A stretch of 64,000 nt of DNA from Flavivirga algicola (lineage in GTDB: Bacteria > Bacteroidota > Bacteroidia > Flavobacteriales > Flavobacteriaceae). The number at the start of each line of letters is the position of its first letter. Within the stretch, counting starts at the first letter, position 1. The stretch spans positions 379,170 to 443,169 of the forward strand of contig NZ_JABBHF010000001.1 of assembly GCF_012910715.1 (NCBI RefSeq). The letters run 5' to 3'. Of this stretch, positions 1 to 7,542 are shown in pieces. The notes under the pieces are model-generated. The model was given only the letters and a program-made list of their open reading frames with translations, made no database searches and was not told the origin of the DNA. Made by a program: the position numbers and the translations under genes.

Positions 1-978
1 TCCAACGTGCTTTGTTTCTCCATTGGCCGTAACTTTCAGCACAGCGCCATCGGCATCATTTTTTAAGAGTTTTGATTTCTGAACAACATCAAAAACACCT
101 TTTACCACAGGTTTGGGAAATACCATTTGCATATTACCAATAATATAACGAGAACGCAAGATTAAAGGTTGTAAACTATCTTTCACTAATCTCCCTTGTG
201 CTCTTGTAGCCATGGTCATATATTCGCCTTCAAAAGGAGACTGTATGGTAAGCGAATCATTCTTAAAGGTTATATTTATAGCTCCATCTGTGGGCTTATT
301 TAATGCAAATAAAATGTTATGGATGCTCTGCACTTCTCCTTCTTTCAAAAAATGATTATGCGGCCCGCCTCCACCAGCTTCAACTATTTTTAAATATGCT
401 TCTCCGCTTTCATCTGGTACAATATCTTCTTCTGCCCCAACTATAAACTTTTCTAATTCAATAGTAACTGGTTGTTTATTATAATCGGTTTCAACTTTAA
501 AATCGTTATCCAATCGACCAGAGAAATCGACCTTACTTTCTAAATATCGTTGTTGAAGTTGTCCGTTAACCTTATAATCACCTACAATTTGTCCTATGAC
601 ATAGGTATCTCTAGATAGGAATGTATTTTCTGTAGCACCTTCCCGAATAGCCATCATCCCTTCAAAACTCACATATCTTGTAACAAAAGCTCCTAGCAAA
701 ATAAAGATAAAAGATATGTGTAAAATGAAAGTGGCCCATTTTTCTTTTTTATACAATCGGAATCTAAAAATATTACCTGTAAAGTTTATTACAAAAAATA
801 CCATAATAGCTTCAAACCACCATGCATTATAAATTAAATTTCTGGTATATGGCGTTGGTGAAGTTTCTTGTCCAGCATCTAAAAATGTGCCTGTTGCCAT
901 AGCTGCAGCAAAAGCAATAAATAAAATAGCAGTAAGACGTGTTGAAAAGAGAATATTGGCGAGTTTATTTTGCATCAT
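1..978 (-). CDS. Cytochrome c biogenesis protein, CcsBA/ResB-like, N-terminal part (runs off the window)
   Basis: The reading frame is open from the window edge to ATG at 978, giving 326 residues with no stop; the rest lies before position 1. Three hydrophobic segments (about residues 10-33, 50-70 and 83-104) are followed by a long extracytoplasmic domain. The N-terminus, with a membrane helix and then ATGTFLDAG, resembles the ResB (CcsB) half of fused CcsBA haem exporters, which attach haem to apocytochromes c at the periplasmic face. In flavobacteria the CcsA half normally follows in the same polypeptide, but it is out of view, so the fusion is inferred. Two adjacent ATG codons (978 and 975) could both start it. 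The family call is fairly sure. Confidence 0.75.
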   Translation of the reverse strand, partial: MMQNKLANILFSTRLTAILFIAFAAAMATGTFLDAGQETSPTPYTRNLIYNAWWFEAIMVFFVINFTGNIFRFRLYKKEKWATFILHISFIFILLGAFVTRYVSFEGMMAIREGATENTFLSRDTYVIGQIVGDYKVNGQLQQRYLESKVDFSGRLDNDFKVETDYNKQPVTIELEKFIVGAEEDIVPDESGEAYLKIVEAGGGGPHNHFLKEGEVQSIHNILFALNKPTDGAINITFKNDSLTIQSPFEGEYMTMATRAQGRLVKDSLQPLILRSRYIIGNMQMVFPKPVVKGVFDVVQKSKLLKNDADGAVLKVTANGETKHVG

Positions 979-1151
979 TTGAACCCGTTTTTAAGGTTGC
1001 GCAAATTTAAGGATTTATGTTTATTATGCCGTGTTAAAGTATTGAAAAAAAGGACATGTGAGTCATATTGAAAAATGAGGTTGTTATTTTAAGGTTTTAT
1101 TTAATTTTAGTATTAAATCTACACACTTTTAAACAGCCAAACAGATACTGC

Positions 1152-1556
1152 CTACTGAGGCTCTCTCGCTTCAAATATTTTTAAATATAAAAATGTGCTC
1201 ATTTTTCTGGCGCGTCTTTTTGCATTTTCAGCATAGTTGCCTTCAAAAAGTTCATCGATAGTTTGAAACCATAAATTTAACCACAAACCAAAGTGAGTTT
1301 CGGTGATACTATTATTATGTTCTGCGTCAACTTTTATATGTGCCTCTAAAGGATTTCCTAAATACTTTTGCTCTAGTTTACGCGTCATGAAAAGGCTTGA
1401 TTCCCAAAAGGCTGTTAAACGTTCTAAATGCGCATCCCAGTCCTTTATGGTCTCATTAAAAAAAGGCCCTAAAACGGGATCTTTTCTTATTTTATTATAA
1501 AATGATGCGACTAATAGAAATACATCATCTCTAGATTTTATATCTTTTTTGTTCAT
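1152..1556 (-). CDS. Group III truncated haemoglobin
   Basis: A protein of 134 residues starting MNKKD. The frame stays open upstream to 1619, but ATG 1556 matches the usual start of this family. Family landmarks are Tyr20 in the B helix (ASFYNKIRKD), the probable proximal His73 in NPLEAHIKVD, and Trp92 in THFGLWLNLW, matching Tyr B10, His F8 and Trp G8 of group III globins such as Campylobacter Ctb. These cytoplasmic 2-over-2 globins bind oxygen or NO, and roles in NO or peroxide chemistry are suggested for the group. It lies between ccsBA and the divergent DUF2520 gene, and a link to haem metabolism is only positional. Good confidence in the family, none in the physiological ligand. Confidence 0.85.
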   Translation of the reverse strand: MNKKDIKSRDDVFLLVASFYNKIRKDPVLGPFFNETIKDWDAHLERLTAFWESSLFMTRKLEQKYLGNPLEAHIKVDAEHNNSITETHFGLWLNLWFQTIDELFEGNYAENAKRRARKMSTFLYLKIFEAREPQ

Positions 1557-1732
1557 AGCATACAAAGTTAAACTAATTATTTCTTGCAAAAGCACGAAAA
1601 ATAGGGGAAGAAAAAACAATAACTGAAATTGAAAACAACAGTAACTATCTGATATTTAAGTTTCACAAAAACGCTTATAATGTGCGATCGAAAATGTTAC
1701 CAAACCACGTTAGGTCAAAAAATCATCATTAG

Positions 1733-1753
1733 TAATTCGTAATTCGTAATTCG
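1733..1753. repeat. Tandem heptamer repeat, TAATTCG x3
   Basis: Three perfect head-to-tail copies of TAATTCG (1733-1739, 1740-1746, 1747-1753) end 16 bp before the ATG at 1770. They lie where the leader of the DUF2520 gene should be. A second, different heptamer array lies at 3045-3072. Confidence 0.85.
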
Positions 1754-1769
1754 TTAGTATTTTAGCAAT

Positions 1770-2537
1770 ATGATTTCATTAGTAATTCTTGGTTCGGGCA
1801 ATGTTGCAACACATTTATTTAAGGCTTTTAATAAAGCTGAAAACGTTAAAATAAATCAGTGGTATAGTAGACGCATAGATGCCATCTCCTCGTATAAAAA
1901 TGATATAGAAATTATTGACGACCTAGCAAAGATTAAAGATGCAGATGCCTATATTTTAGCTGTTAGTGATGATGCCATTTCTGAGCTTTCGTCCCAACTA
2001 CCTTTTGAAAATAAATTAGTACTGCATACCTCTGGTAGTGTTAATGTATATGATATAGATAAAAAGCATAAACGTGGTGTTTTCTATCCGCTACAAACCT
2101 TTAGTAAGGATACTGAAATAGATTTTAAGCATGTGCCTATTTGTATTGAAACTATTGACAAAAAAAGTTATCCTATCATAAAAAATCTAGCTATAGCTCT
2201 TGGTGCTCCTACAAAAAGAGTAAATAGCGATCAGCGTAAAGTATTACATTTAGCAGCTGTTTTTGTTAATAATTTCACCAATCAACTTTATAGAATTGGA
2301 CACGAAATAACTGAAAGTCAAGGTGCCGAATTCGACCTTTTAAAACCGCTTATTCTTGAAACTGCAAAAAAAGTACAAAACTTATCTCCTTTTAAGGCAC
2401 AAACAGGTCCTGCTAAACGTGATGACAAAAAAACTATGCTTAAACATTTAAAGCTTTTAGAAAATCAACACCACAAAGATATTTACCAACTAATAACCAA
2501 CTCTATACAACACACACATGGAAGAAAAAAGCTATAA
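1770..2537 (+). CDS. Rossmann-like, DUF2520-containing oxidoreductase-like protein
   Basis: A protein of 255 residues. The N-terminus (VILGSGNVATHLFKAF) is a dinucleotide-binding glycine motif of the ProC/F420-dependent NADP reductase type. The C-terminal half (about residues 125-250, with HLAAVFVNNF) fits the DUF2520 all-helical domain. Together these resemble small 3-hydroxyacid or pyrroline-carboxylate reductases, but the substrate is unknown. The 3' end overlaps the next gene by 20 bp, so the two are translationally coupled. The order DUF2520, HAD phosphatase, UbiA, Maf is one I recall from other flavobacteria, so this is core genome. The family is confident; the function is not established. 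Confidence 0.8.
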   Translation: MISLVILGSGNVATHLFKAFNKAENVKINQWYSRRIDAISSYKNDIEIIDDLAKIKDADAYILAVSDDAISELSSQLPFENKLVLHTSGSVNVYDIDKKHKRGVFYPLQTFSKDTEIDFKHVPICIETIDKKSYPIIKNLAIALGAPTKRVNSDQRKVLHLAAVFVNNFTNQLYRIGHEITESQGAEFDLLKPLILETAKKVQNLSPFKAQTGPAKRDDKKTMLKHLKLLENQHHKDIYQLITNSIQHTHGRKKL

Positions 2538-3048
2538 AGAATACTTAGAACATATCACAACCTTCATATTTGATGTAGATGGTGTTTTAACAGATGGCAC
2601 CATAACCATAACCTCTTCTGGTGAAATGCTAAGAAAAATGAATATCAAAGACGGTTATGCTTTAAAAACTGCCGTAGATAATGGCTATAATGTTTGTATT
2701 ATTTCTGGAGGTTCTAATGAAGGGGTTCGTATTCGTTTGCAAGGGTTGGGAATTACCAATATTTATTTAGGCGCACATAACAAAATTCAACAATTAGAAG
2801 ACTATCTTAACAATAACAGTATTAAATCTGAAAATGTGCTTTATATGGGAGATGATATCCCTGATTACCCTGTGATGAAACGTATTGGCTTACCTTGTTG
2901 CCCTCAAGATGCTGTTCCAGAGATAAAGAATATATCAAAATATATTTCTCATAAAAAAGGTGGCAAAGGTGCCGTTCGCGATGTCATAGAACAGGTCCTT
3001 AAGGTACAGGAAAAATGGAATGGTAATTTTGGGGCTAAGTATGATTAG
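2518..3048 (+). CDS. kdsC: HAD-family phosphatase, KdsC type (3-deoxy-D-manno-octulosonate 8-phosphate phosphatase)
   Basis: A protein of 176 residues, the normal size of the capless C0 HAD phosphatase KdsC. HAD motif I is FDVDGVLTDG (Asp19 nucleophile, Asp21 acid/base), motif II is IISGG, and motif IV is MGDDIPD. It should dephosphorylate KDO-8-P in the lipopolysaccharide inner-core (KDO) pathway in the cytoplasm, working as a tetramer. KDO-making enzymes are not in this window, so another sugar-phosphate substrate such as the KDN precursor cannot be excluded. It starts inside the preceding gene (20-bp overlap). Its stop codon lies within the first unit of a heptamer repeat. Confidence 0.85.
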   Translation: MEEKSYKEYLEHITTFIFDVDGVLTDGTITITSSGEMLRKMNIKDGYALKTAVDNGYNVCIISGGSNEGVRIRLQGLGITNIYLGAHNKIQQLEDYLNNNSIKSENVLYMGDDIPDYPVMKRIGLPCCPQDAVPEIKNISKYISHKKGGKGAVRDVIEQVLKVQEKWNGNFGAKYD

Positions 3049-3077
3049 ACGTTAGACGTTAGACGTTAGACGTTAGA
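3045..3077. repeat. Tandem heptamer repeat, TTAGACG x4 plus a partial unit
   Basis: Four perfect copies of TTAGACG (3045-3072) are followed by TTAGA. The TAG of the first copy (3046-3048) is the stop codon of kdsC. The array fills the start of the 94-bp gap before the UbiA gene. Copy number changes here would not alter the KdsC protein. Confidence 0.9.
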
Positions 3078-3142
3078 AAAATATATATTTGTGTATTCGT
3101 GGCCATATTTTTAATTATTCATTTTTAATTTTTAAATAAACA

Positions 3143-4057
3143 TTGAATTTTCTAAACCTTATCCGCTGGAAAAACCTACTCATGATTGCCCTTGTGCAAT
3201 TACTTATTAAATATGCCTTTTTAGAGCCATTTGGAGCTCAAACAAGTTTAACATCTGTAGGGATAGCATTACTAATCCTTGCAACTGTGTCTATTGCTGC
3301 AGCAGGAAATATTATTAATGACATTTATGATGTTGAAACCGATTTTATAAACAAACCAAATAAATTAATCGTTGGAAAATCCATATCAGAAAAAACAGCT
3401 TATAATTTATTCATTATTTTTAATGTTATTGGGGTTGGCTTAGGTTTTTATGTATCGCATCTGGTTGGCAGAAGTCCCTTTTTTTCCATTTTTGTCATTA
3501 TTTCGGTATTACTTTATGTGTACGCTACTTATTTAAAACGAACACTTTTAATAGGTAATATGGTTATTTCTGTATTGGTAGCATTAAGTCTTATTATTGT
3601 TGGAGTTTTTGAGTTACTTCCTGCCATTACCCCTAAAAACCAACCATTACAATTAGCCTTCTTTAAGGTTATTTTTAACTATGCCATATTTGCATTCATT
3701 ATTAATTTGCTAAGGGAAATAACTAAAGATATTGAAGATATTGATGGCGACTATAAAGCAGGTATGAATACATTGCCTATTGCAATTGGCAGAGAACGTG
3801 CTAACAAAGTATTGTTTGTTTTATCGCTTGTCCCTCTTTTTGCGATTGCTTATTATACCATTAATTCACTGTATAAAAACCTGGCTGCTGTTATCTATTT
3901 TTTGCTATTCATAATTGGCCCTCTTCTCTACACAAGTATCAAAACTTTTAGTGCCTCAACAAAAAAAGACCATCACCATATTAGTAACATGCTTAAATTA
4001 GTGATGCTTTTTGGCATGCTTTCCTTACTTCTTTATATTTTTATTTTGAAGAAGTAA
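3143..4057 (+). CDS. UbiA-family prenyltransferase (geranylgeranylglycerol-phosphate geranylgeranyltransferase-like)
   Basis: An integral membrane protein of 304 residues with about eight or nine hydrophobic helices. The two Asp-rich prenyl-diphosphate/Mg motifs of the UbiA superfamily are present: NDIYDVETD at about residues 59-67 and DIEDIDGD at about residues 195-202. Flavobacterial members of this clade are usually annotated as (S)-geranylgeranylglyceryl phosphate synthase-like transferases, but the real acceptor here is unknown. The start is TTG at 3143: an in-frame stop lies at 3137, and the next ATG would remove the first helix. It sits between kdsC and maf in a same-strand run. Confidence 0.8.
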   Translation: MNFLNLIRWKNLLMIALVQLLIKYAFLEPFGAQTSLTSVGIALLILATVSIAAAGNIINDIYDVETDFINKPNKLIVGKSISEKTAYNLFIIFNVIGVGLGFYVSHLVGRSPFFSIFVIISVLLYVYATYLKRTLLIGNMVISVLVALSLIIVGVFELLPAITPKNQPLQLAFFKVIFNYAIFAFIINLLREITKDIEDIDGDYKAGMNTLPIAIGRERANKVLFVLSLVPLFAIAYYTINSLYKNLAAVIYFLLFIIGPLLYTSIKTFSASTKKDHHHISNMLKLVMLFGMLSLLLYIFILKK

Positions 4058-4173
4058 CAATTTAAAACGAAATAGAAGTTGGAAACACGAAGCTAGAAGT
4101 TGAATATTTTTATTGGAAGACAAAAAGTTAAACCAAAATCAAATACTGCTAGCAAGCACTGAACACTAAAACT

Positions 4174-4767
4174 ATGCTTAACGAAAAACTAAAACACCAT
4201 CGTATTATTTTAGCTTCTGGTTCCCCTAGAAGACAAGCGTTTTTTAAAAACCTAGGATTAGATTTCGAAATCATTTTAAAGCCTGTTAAAGAAGAGTATC
4301 CGCCACGTTTAACACACTTTGAAATTAGCAATTATCTTGCCCAGTTAAAAGCCCTACCTTTTAAGGATAAATTAAACAACAAAGATATCCTTATTACCAG
4401 TGATACCATCGTTTGGCATGACAATAAAGCCTTGGGAAAGCCTAAAGATAAAGATGAAGCTTTTTCTATTTTAAAATCTTTGAGCAACACGACACACGAG
4501 GTCATTACATCTGTTTGCTTTACAACAAAAACTTATGAAAAAACGCTGCATGCCATTACTAAAGTAAGATTTAAGGATTTAACCGATGACGAGATTACAT
4601 ACTATATAAATACCTACAAGCCTTTTGACAAAGCAGGAGCCTATGGTATCCAGGAATGGATTGGACAGATAGGGGTAACCAAACTAGAAGGTTCTTATTT
4701 TAATGTTATGGGGCTCCCTACACACCTTGTTTACAAAACGTTAAATGATATTGTTGACATAGTATAA
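4174..4767 (+). CDS. maf: Maf-like nucleoside triphosphate pyrophosphatase
   Basis: A protein of 197 residues, full length for the Maf/HAM1-like fold. The N-terminal signature ASGSPRRQ (residues 14-21) and SDTIV with GKPKD in mid-protein are the conserved Maf motifs that bind the nucleotide and metal. Maf proteins hydrolyse non-canonical or certain canonical NTPs to NMP and pyrophosphate. The old label of septum formation inhibitor comes from overexpression effects. It is cytoplasmic, lies 116 bp after the UbiA gene and is followed at 33 bp by a lipoprotein gene. The choice between dTTP/UTP-type and m7GTP-type activity cannot be made safely by eye. Confidence 0.9.
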   Translation: MLNEKLKHHRIILASGSPRRQAFFKNLGLDFEIILKPVKEEYPPRLTHFEISNYLAQLKALPFKDKLNNKDILITSDTIVWHDNKALGKPKDKDEAFSILKSLSNTTHEVITSVCFTTKTYEKTLHAITKVRFKDLTDDEITYYINTYKPFDKAGAYGIQEWIGQIGVTKLEGSYFNVMGLPTHLVYKTLNDIVDIV

Positions 4768-4800
4768 GTTTGTAACTTTATCATACTTAATACCAAAGTC

Positions 4801-5757
4801 ATGATACAATCACTTAAAAAAATTATAAAGGCAGAATTAATATTCTATACTATAATTGCTATTATATGCTTATTAACTTCTTGTAAAAAAGAAAAAGCAT
4901 CAAAAGATTTAGCCCTTAACACAACAAAAAAACTTGTTGTAAATAATGATTTAAAGCCCAAAGAACTATCACAAGAATTTAAAAATTACTGGTATGCTGG
5001 CGAAGCCGAAATATCTTCATACAAATTAGAGCAGGCCCGTTATGGCGAAATAAGAAACGGTAAAGCTGTTTTAATTTATGTTACAGAAGACTTTTTGCCA
5101 GACATACAAGTAAAAGCAGATAGGCAAAATAAAAACAACATTTCTGTTTTAAAGTTAAATGCCACTAAAAATTTTAACACAGGGATATACCCTTATTCTA
5201 TAATGCATAGTACTTTTTATCCTGTTTCAAACGATAGACATGCAATAAAAATATCCAATTCTATGCAAGAATGGTGTGGTCATGTATACGCGCAACTCAA
5301 TAACAAAAAACAATTTGAGGTCATGTCGCATTCATATTTTGAAGGAGAAGCCGATAACAGTTTTAGATTAGATAAAACCGTTTTAGAAAATGAACTATGG
5401 GCACAATTGCGCATCGCTCCTAAATCGCTTCCAACAGGTGAACTAAAAATCATTCCTTCTTTTGAATATAGCCGATTAAGACATGTTCCCATAAAAGCTT
5501 ATAAAGCTACGGCAATTATGAAAGAAGGCATATATTCAATCACCTATCCAGAACTAAACAGAACATTGTCTATAGCATTCAATCCCAACTTCCCTTATGA
5601 TATTTTAGGTTGGGAAGAAACATTTAAAAGTGGGTTTGGAACCGGTGCCAAGGTTTTAAAAACAAAAGCAACGAAACTAAAAACTATTAAGTCTGCATAT
5701 TGGGGCAAAAACAGCAATAAAGACGAAATTTTAAGGGATACACTTCAATTGAAATAG
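4801..5757 (+). CDS. Maf-linked lipoprotein of unknown function
   Basis: A protein of 318 residues with an N-terminal hydrophobic segment (about 12-27) ending in a lipobox, LLTSC-KK, so Cys28 should be lipidated. The mature part contains WYAGEAEISSY near residue 62 and MQEWCGHVY near residue 155, with few strong secondary-structure clues. I know similar flavobacterial proteins that databases often mislabel as Maf, apparently because they sit next to maf. This sequence has no Maf motif. Synteny is the only clue to function. It ends 36 bp before the MscS gene. Lipoprotein status is confident; the role is unknown. Confidence 0.7.
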   Translation: MIQSLKKIIKAELIFYTIIAIICLLTSCKKEKASKDLALNTTKKLVVNNDLKPKELSQEFKNYWYAGEAEISSYKLEQARYGEIRNGKAVLIYVTEDFLPDIQVKADRQNKNNISVLKLNATKNFNTGIYPYSIMHSTFYPVSNDRHAIKISNSMQEWCGHVYAQLNNKKQFEVMSHSYFEGEADNSFRLDKTVLENELWAQLRIAPKSLPTGELKIIPSFEYSRLRHVPIKAYKATAIMKEGIYSITYPELNRTLSIAFNPNFPYDILGWEETFKSGFGTGAKVLKTKATKLKTIKSAYWGKNSNKDEILRDTLQLK

Positions 5758-5793
5758 TTGTTTTATCTTTGACATATCTTTAAAATTGTTAGA

Positions 5794-6315
5794 ATGTCAG
5801 ACTATTTTTCTTTACATCAGGATAAAATTATAAATTCTGTTATTGTACTTTTTATATTCTTTATCCTTAAACTTATTATAGGATTAATAGTTCGGGCCAT
5901 TGGAAAATCGAAAAAAATCCTGGTAAGTCGGGCAAAAATAGTGGCTCGATATTTTTCGGTAAGTATTTTTCTTATTGCATTACTTATTATTGCCTTTATT
6001 TTTGGAGTCAATATAGACGATTTAGTAGTTATTTTTTCATCTGTATTTGCCATTATCGGACTAGCTTTATTCGCTAGTTGGTCTATATTAAGCAATGTCA
6101 CATCTGGCATTATACTATTTTTCTCCTTCCCTTATAAAATAGGTGATAAAATTAGAATTCATGACAAAGAATTTGAAATTGAAGCTGTTATAGAAGATAT
6201 AAGGTCCTATCAAATTCATTTAAGAAAAGACAATGGAGATTTAATAACCTATCCAAACAATATGCTCTTACAAAAAGCAGTAACCCTCATAGAAAAAGAT
6301 GCATTTGATAAGTAA
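5794..6315 (+). CDS. Small MscS-family mechanosensitive channel protein
   Basis: A protein of 173 residues with three hydrophobic segments: about residues 13-36, 50-70 and 76-108. The last corresponds to the pore-lining TM3 of MscS, and the beta domain follows (FPYKIGDKIRIHDKEFEIEAVIEDI). MscS-like channels open under membrane tension and release solutes during hypo-osmotic shock. This one is short: it ends after the beta domain and lacks the usual C-terminal alpha/beta vestibule. TATCTTTG at 5764-5771 resembles a Bacteroidota -7 box, but no -33 TTG lies at the right distance. The family is likely. Confidence 0.8.
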   Translation: MSDYFSLHQDKIINSVIVLFIFFILKLIIGLIVRAIGKSKKILVSRAKIVARYFSVSIFLIALLIIAFIFGVNIDDLVVIFSSVFAIIGLALFASWSILSNVTSGIILFFSFPYKIGDKIRIHDKEFEIEAVIEDIRSYQIHLRKDNGDLITYPNNMLLQKAVTLIEKDAFDK

Positions 6316-6356
6316 AAGCTAGAATTTTCCATATATTTAATAGATCATTAATTTAT

Positions 6357-7424
6357 ATGGCTAAAACTAGAAATAATAGTTATAAGAAAAAAGCTGGACA
6401 AGCTCCTGGTACGTTAATATATACAGGTGAGAAACAGTCTCAAAAACTTTTCATTGAAGCTTTCGATTATGATGAAAATCAATATACCGAAAATGAATTA
6501 TCAAATATAGAAGAGGCTTTTGGGTTTAAACATACCAATTCCAAAACATGGATAAATTTAAACGGCCTTAACCATATAAAAGATATTGAAACACTTGGCA
6601 AACACTATAACCTCCACCATTTAGTACTTGAAGATGTTGTTAATATTTCTCAACGACCAAAAATAGACGAATACGAAGATTACCTTTTTATAGTATTAAA
6701 AATGCTTTATTATGACAAAGGTGAAACCATTGTATCGGAGCAGGTTAGCTTCATCTTAGGCAAGAGCTATGTACTAACATTCCAAGAATCAGAAGGTGAT
6801 GTATTTGAGTCTGTAAGAGATCGCATAAGGATGGCGAAAGGACGTGTACGCTATATGGAATCTGATTATTTATTGTATGCTTTAATAGATGCTGTAGTCG
6901 ATTATTATTTCAATATTATTGAAGTTTTAGGAGATAAAATTGAAGATTTTGAAACTGAAATATTTTCAGGCAACGCTAGTGAAGATACTAGCAAAAATAT
7001 TCAAGACTTAAAACGGGAAATTTTAAGGGTACGCCGTGCTATTTTTCCACTTCGCGAAGTTATTAGTAGAATTGAAAAAAATGACAACGAACTCATTCAG
7101 CAAAAAACCATCACCTATTTTAGGGATATTTACGATCACTTAATCCAAGTATCTGAAAATATCGATATTTACAGGGAAATGATTTGGAGCTTAATGGATA
7201 TGTATATGACAACCATTAGCAATAAAATGAATGAAGTAATGAAAGTTTTGACTATCATGGCTTCTATTTTTATTCCTCTTACCTTTATTGCTGGCATCTA
7301 CGGTATGAATTTCGATTACATTCCAGAGCTACAATATAAATATTCTTACTTTATTTTATGGGGTGTTATGATCGTTCTTTTTGTTGGAATGCTTATATAC
7401 TTCAAAAAGAAGAAGTGGTTATAA
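6357..7424 (+). CDS. corA: CorA family magnesium/cobalt transporter
   Basis: A protein of 355 residues with a large N-terminal cytoplasmic domain, a long stalk helix and two C-terminal membrane helices. The first helix ends in the diagnostic YGMNF motif (Gly316-Met317-Asn318) that forms the selectivity filter of the CorA pentamer. The protein ends in a basic tail (KKKKW). CorA mediates Mg2+ entry, with Co2+ and Ni2+ as possible substrates. The first 20 residues are strongly basic and probably disordered. It follows the MscS gene by 41 bp. No Mg-sensing leader is possible in so short a gap. Confidence 0.92.
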   Translation: MAKTRNNSYKKKAGQAPGTLIYTGEKQSQKLFIEAFDYDENQYTENELSNIEEAFGFKHTNSKTWINLNGLNHIKDIETLGKHYNLHHLVLEDVVNISQRPKIDEYEDYLFIVLKMLYYDKGETIVSEQVSFILGKSYVLTFQESEGDVFESVRDRIRMAKGRVRYMESDYLLYALIDAVVDYYFNIIEVLGDKIEDFETEIFSGNASEDTSKNIQDLKREILRVRRAIFPLREVISRIEKNDNELIQQKTITYFRDIYDHLIQVSENIDIYREMIWSLMDMYMTTISNKMNEVMKVLTIMASIFIPLTFIAGIYGMNFDYIPELQYKYSYFILWGVMIVLFVGMLIYFKKKKWL

Positions 7425-7491
7425 CCCAACATATCGTCAAACCATCTTGCCAATCATTAAAGGGTAACGTTAAAGAAACATTAAAAGCAAC

Positions 7492-7520
7492 TTGATGAGC
7501 TAGCAACTTTGCTATATTTG
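7492..7520 (+). promoter_or_regulatory. Bacteroidota-type promoter for the PIG-L gene
   Basis: TTG at 7492-7494 (-33) and TATATTTG at 7513-7520 (-7, consensus TAnnTTTG) are separated by 18 bp. The ATG at 7543 follows 22 bp later, so the leader would be very short. This fits the primary sigma factor promoter of flavobacteria. Confidence 0.7.
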
Positions 7521-7542
7521 AATTTCATCTAACAACTCAATT

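Noticed and set aside
1557-1619. Longer N-terminus of the truncated haemoglobin
   Set aside because: The extra 21 residues are hydrophobic and unlike the family start at MNKKD.
4801-5757. Naming the lipoprotein a Maf septum inhibitor
   Set aside because: It lacks the ASGSPRR and SDTIV Maf motifs, which are in the preceding gene.
6316-6356. Magnesium-sensing leader before corA
   Set aside because: The gap is only 41 bp, too short for a riboswitch.
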